DNA of 64,000 bases, taken from Serilophus lunatus. Taxonomy: Eukaryota > Chordata > Aves > Passeriformes > Eurylaimidae. The position numbers and the translations under genes were made by a program. The stretch spans positions 248,001 to 312,000 of the forward strand of contig VXBA01001255.1 of the NCBI GenBank assembly GCA_013399895.1, in the 5' to 3' direction. A model generated the notes under the pieces. It had not been told where the DNA came from and did not search any database. It was given only the letters and a program-made list of their open reading frames with translations. Positions within the stretch are counted from its first letter, which is position 1, and the number at the start of each line of letters is the position of its first letter. Shown here piece after piece: positions 60,101-64,000 of the stretch.

Positions 60101-61659
60101 GGATTAGGAACTAGTAATCTTTCCATAATGGTTGGATCCTACCTGTGGTGTAATGAACACGTCCCAATGTGTTGTGTTCCTTGACACGTGGGATGGAGTT
60201 TGACCTGATTTGTGCATGTTGAAGTAGGAGAAAAAGGAAGCGGGGAAGATACCTAGTGCTGCAGGTAAATCCAGATTTCTTTGGGATATTCTGCAAGATC
60301 TGATATACATCTTTAAGTAATCCTTGACGAAGTGATTGCAGAACAGATGGGAATTTGCCTTGGTTTCTTTTCTGCTGGCTCCCATGGCACTTAGTGTGTT
60401 AATAGAGCAATCCTTTTTCTGCATAGGAGGATTACACTGCTGTTGTTAGAGCAGGTTAGGAATTTGCTGATGAGCTTTTCGGTGGATGGTATTTCCAGTG
60501 CCTGGTCTATTTACTCCTTTTGGGTTTTCAATCTACCTGTCAGCTCCTTCTTCATTATTTGAAGCTTTCTGTTCTCCAAGTGGTGACCTTTTCTAAAAGG
60601 AGAGTGTAGGAAGAGAGCTGGCTTTCCTAAGAAACAAGTTGTACAAAAGGAAGCAAAATACCCTAAGGAAGAAAGAAAAGGGGGAGTGGGGAAAGAGTAG
60701 AAAAATAAAAGGGCAGAAATCCATTTTTGAGCATGGTAGTGGGAGAAAGTCGGGAGGCAGTGCTGCAAGCCTGTGTTGAGTGAGAAATCAGCCCATGTGT
60801 GCTTACAGAAATGAAATAATAAGGTTATTACGTTAGCTAAACTGGCAACAGAGCTACTCTTAGTATTCTGAGGATGCTGACATTGCAATGGCTGGAATTT
60901 AAGTAATTGTACTTGTGGCAGATGCTTCTAGAACTTCATGCTTGAGTGATACTTTTGGGGGACAAAGCCTGACAAGAAATGCATTACCTCTGATATAGCA
61001 TTCACTTAATAGCCAAGGTCCTATACATCCATCATTTGCCACAGAGCTTGTGTTTCTGAATCTGAGTGTGCACTTGAGCTCTCTCTTTAATTTTATATGC
61101 ATTTTTATTGACTTGCCCACATGCACAAATATACATCTTCCTAGCCTTTATGATTATGCAGAAAATGTCAGAATGTGAACTGAAGCATTAGCTGTCTCCT
61201 CAGAAGTTCAGGCAGCCAGAATGAATAATTTTCAGAGGTTTGAACAAGCTTGTTCATTAATTGAAGTGTTAACCCTGAAATTTGCAGATGACCAGTTAAG
61301 CACCAATAATGACTCACAAGTGATGGTTTTAGCAAAAACACCCAGATAATTTGTCGAGTCGTGAACTCATCCTGTTGGAAGCCCTGTGTAACACAGGACA
61401 GAAATATTTGGCTACTTGTTTCTCATCTATACATGTACCTTAAGTGCAGCAAACACAGCATATTTAGGGAAAAACAAAGCCCATGCAACAAAACCCTGTG
61501 AATCCAAATAGTGATGATCATACGTGGTCTTTATGTAGTTAGAGGGGATATGGATTAATTGTGTAATATATGACAGAATCCAGGACTTTTTTCACAGTGT
61601 TAGTCTATCTTGCTCTAGAATGTGAAATAATGTATGGCACAGAAACCTCTGCACTGAAT
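57115..61659. other. Intronic sequence, no gene seen
   Basis: Ordinary intron. Open frames at 57253-57636 (minus), 57682-57921, 58636-58896 and 60511-60888 (minus) have no domain motifs. A purine-rich stretch lies at about 60660-60720. Confidence 0.45.
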
Positions 61660-61830
61660 TGTCTGTCTGTGGGTGATCTTGTTTTGATTACACATGTGTG
61701 GTTGATTGAGAATGAATAAGCCTTGTCACAGCCCCTGCCACCTCTGTTGTAATTAACACTGGACCAGAGCTGTTTACGGTAACAAAAATTGTCTAACTCA
61801 TGCCTAGCTGCATTAGAAAGAGTTGCTGTC
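61660..61830. promoter_or_regulatory. Candidate conserved non-coding element (weak)
   Basis: Complex, moderately AT-rich sequence with TTTTGATTACACATGTGTGG, GAATGAATAAGCC, TTGTAATTAACACTGGACCA and a GGTAACAAAAATTGTC (Sox-like ACAA) segment. Called from composition only. Confidence 0.22.
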
Positions 61831-61928
61831 TTGAGGTCTGCTGCTTGAAGGTCGCATGAAATGTTAGATGGGTTCGTACCACCTCACAGAAGTGGTAACC
61901 TCATGCCTGATGTATGACAGCCTCAGGG

Positions 61929-61976
61929 TACCACCCAAGGCCAGATGGAGAGAGCCTACTGATACCACCCAAGGCC
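61929..61976 (+). repeat. 14-bp direct repeat TACCACCCAAGGCC, two copies
   Basis: Exact copies at 61929-61942 and 61963-61976, spaced 20 bases apart. They may belong to an unrecognised old repeat. No larger structure was seen. Confidence 0.8.
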
Positions 61977-64000
61977 CACACTAGGGGAAGAGCTGCCAAA
62001 TTACTCCTGTGGGACTGGAAAGTATAACCAAACACTGAGAATGGAAGAAGCAGCGATATTATTTTAATTGCCAGGAAGGAAGTATAGCTGTGAATTTGTA
62101 ATAAAAGGGAAAGGGAGATCTAAACTAAGATGTAGAAGGAGTCTGGTGCATATGATGTGAGTTAAGGAGAGCAGAAACACAAAACATCAGGTATCTTGGA
62201 CAAGGCTGAACATTTCAGCCAGGGAAGTAGCTCTTTAAATCTGTTATGATGGAATGTGTTTATCCTTTCGTACAGGGTTGGAGAGGATTTACTCTGGTGG
62301 AGTGCTGTAAGTATGTATTCGAAAGAGGAGTTTTCTTTTTCCTGTCTGTGTTTGGAGGCAAAAGGGAACAGGACATTTAAATGAAGATTGACACACTCAT
62401 TAGCCAAGAACTGTTAGTTCTTGTGTCAAAAGGATGGTAAAAGATAGTCGAAGGGGAAAATGCTGAATGCAGTCTTAATGTCAAAGCTCTGAACAGAGAG
62501 AAACAGTAAAGAGAATCATAAACCTGGAAAGATCCAGCTTATCTCATCTGTTGCAAACTTTCAGTTGAACAAGGGTGGACAAACACAGTGTCACCTTGCA
62601 ATCCTAGCCCTTTGCAGTCAGAATTTTGTCCTGTTTGTCAGTAGGACATGATGACGAAGTCCTGAGGAACTTTTTTTCATACCCATAGTAGGCAACTAAG
62701 CAGTACTTGTCTTTTAATTGCTATTAGAAACTTGACTAGGGAAGCCAATGTGCTAAATATATCAGAGGCCAGACTCAGCTTTGGTCAAGGAGGACCCATT
62801 TCTGCTGAAATTAATTAATTACAATCAAGGTAAAATTAAATTATCTGTAAGCAGTCAGAGCAATTAGCTCAGCAGCTGATGCTTTTTCAGGCCTGTCGAA
62901 AGGCACAGGTTGTGCGTGCATGTGTGAAATAGGCTCAAGTAACACCTGGCGTTGCTGTGGTGCAGGAGATGGACTTGCCCCCTACCAGTAGGACAAACTG
63001 TGGGATCATGCCCGCACCTTGTTTTCAGTTGGAACTGGACAGACTCAGCCACTCATAGTACCAGGGGCTGGGAAGGAATTAGTTATGAAACTCCTGCAGC
63101 AGCAGTGGCTTCCACTGCCTGTTATTTATCATTAGCAAAAAATACCAATACAAAAATTTCTAATGTGTCACTACTTAGTTTTATGGCAATGCTGTGTTCC
63201 TCTTTGCTTTTCTTGTTCCATCTTCTTATTCAGTTTGTAAGTCATATATGGAATATTAATGTTTGCCTTAAAAATTCATCACGAGATGGTACAGAAGGAG
63301 ACTGAGTGGGTGGTTGTTGTCTCAAGGGGCTTGTAGCTTAGGTGCAATTGAAACAGCATTAGCTGGGAAAATACAGGGAAAAGAATGTCACAGTTAGTGT
63401 TTAGCTGACTAAATCCAGGGGTTTACTATTACCCACAACCCTTTCTATTGTAAGGTATTTCAGGGACATCATGGTAAAGGAGGGTGTAGAAGAAACTTAA
63501 AAGAACATAGTGTGTAGGAGCTCACAGGGGTTTTTTTTTCAAAGTACAAGGGAATGTTGCTACAGGGAGTGGTTCTTGTGTAAGCATACGTGAGAAGTTG
63601 TCAAGGACAAGTGACAAAAAAGTCAAGATGAATAAAAAAAAAAAAGACGTGCTGTATGTTGGTGATGTAATTTAGGAAGAAATAGTCAGGGAGAAATTGA
63701 AGGGAGTGAAGAGTAACTAGAAAAGAGTTGTAAAAAGACAGGTAAGGCTCCAGGGTCGAGAAGCCTGAAGGGAATAGAAGAGTGGAAGCAGAAGGTGTAG
63801 AGAATAAGGGAAAATAGGCACTATTGGCAAAGTAGAGAAAGGCCAATGACAGGAACGAAGGGCAAAACAGCTCAGTGTGCTCTACAGGGAAACTTCAGAA
63901 CTTCCTCCTGCCTGGTACTCCTATTACTAAGTACCTGTTATCTTGCTGCCCATTGCCCTCCAGCCTGTTTTCATTCTGAAAGCATACTCTTGCTCTCTCA
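61977..64000. other. Intronic sequence to window end, no exon seen
   Basis: Ordinary intron. A possible highly decayed CR1 3' end on the minus strand (AGAATCATAAACCTGGAAAG then ATCC, 62513-62536) is too short to call. TGAAATTAATTAATTACAAT at about 62807-62826, with the following AGCAATTAGCTCAGCAGCTG, is enhancer-like. An A run lies at 63633-63645. Exon 2 of the host gene is not present. Confidence 0.5.

Larger units (their letters stand above)
1128..64000 (+). other. SORCS3: Intron 1 of the SorCS gene, 5' part
   Basis: From the donor to the end of the window I find no segment encoding the exon 2 sequence (I-L-I-L-T-K and the following VPS10P beta-propeller) in any frame. SORCS1 and SORCS3 are known for very long first introns, so all the remaining sequence is read as intron 1. 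The first 450 bases stay GC-rich, as usual at the edge of a CpG-island exon. The sequence then becomes AT-leaning with few CpGs. Most open frames are short and lack family signatures. Confidence 0.75.

Noticed and set aside
62513..62560. Degenerate CR1 3' end on the minus strand
   Set aside because: Only about 24 bases resemble the CR1 terminus, which is too little to separate from chance.
1..64000. CRISPR arrays, prokaryotic operons, phage or endogenous viral genes
   Set aside because: No regularly spaced repeats, no ribosome-binding-site-led gene clusters, and no retroviral gag/pol/env-type frames were seen. The window is vertebrate intron.

Overview
The window is vertebrate nuclear DNA, most likely from a songbird (passerine). 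A GC-rich first exon is followed by about 63 kb of AT-leaning, low-CpG sequence with no second recognisable exon of the gene. The repeats point to a bird: a chicken-repeat-1 (CR1) LINE 3' fragment with the usual CR1 terminus (about 26055-26613), and a tRNA-Ile-derived SINE with a CR1-like tail (27619-27761, minus strand). The SINE matches the architecture of TguSINE1, described from zebra finch. Old MIR-like SINE fragments fit any amniote.

Layout. Positions 1-430 are upstream sequence with a CpG-rich block. Positions 431-679 are the probable 5' leader, a polypyrimidine tract followed by a polypurine tract. Positions 680-1127 are coding exon 1 of a SorCS-family VPS10P sorting receptor, ending at a GTGAGT donor. 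The signal-peptide end (TGAEIT) favours SORCS3; the last 30 residues are the conserved start of the VPS10P domain. The two ends of the exon lie in different frames. The single undetermined base (N) at 991 lies between them, and ignoring it joins the frames exactly. Positions 1128-64000 read as intron 1.

Inside the intron the repeats are two clearer and two doubtful MIR-like fragments, one CR1, one SINE, a 44-bp tandem duplication (4326-4413), a 75-bp dispersed duplication (29298 and 29739; 74 of 75 identical) and low-complexity tracts. Other features are an intronic CpG-rich island (about 7540-8270), several AT-rich blocks resembling conserved enhancers, and an exon-like segment at 20536-20639.

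The exon-like segment is the best candidate for something undescribed. It has a strong acceptor, a donor, and 34 codons of coding-type sequence whose phase does not fit SORCS3 exon 1. It could be an exon of a nested gene, a relic, or a poison exon of SORCS3. I recognise no homologue. There is no bacterial, CRISPR or viral gene content. All calls were made by eye, without alignment or database search.
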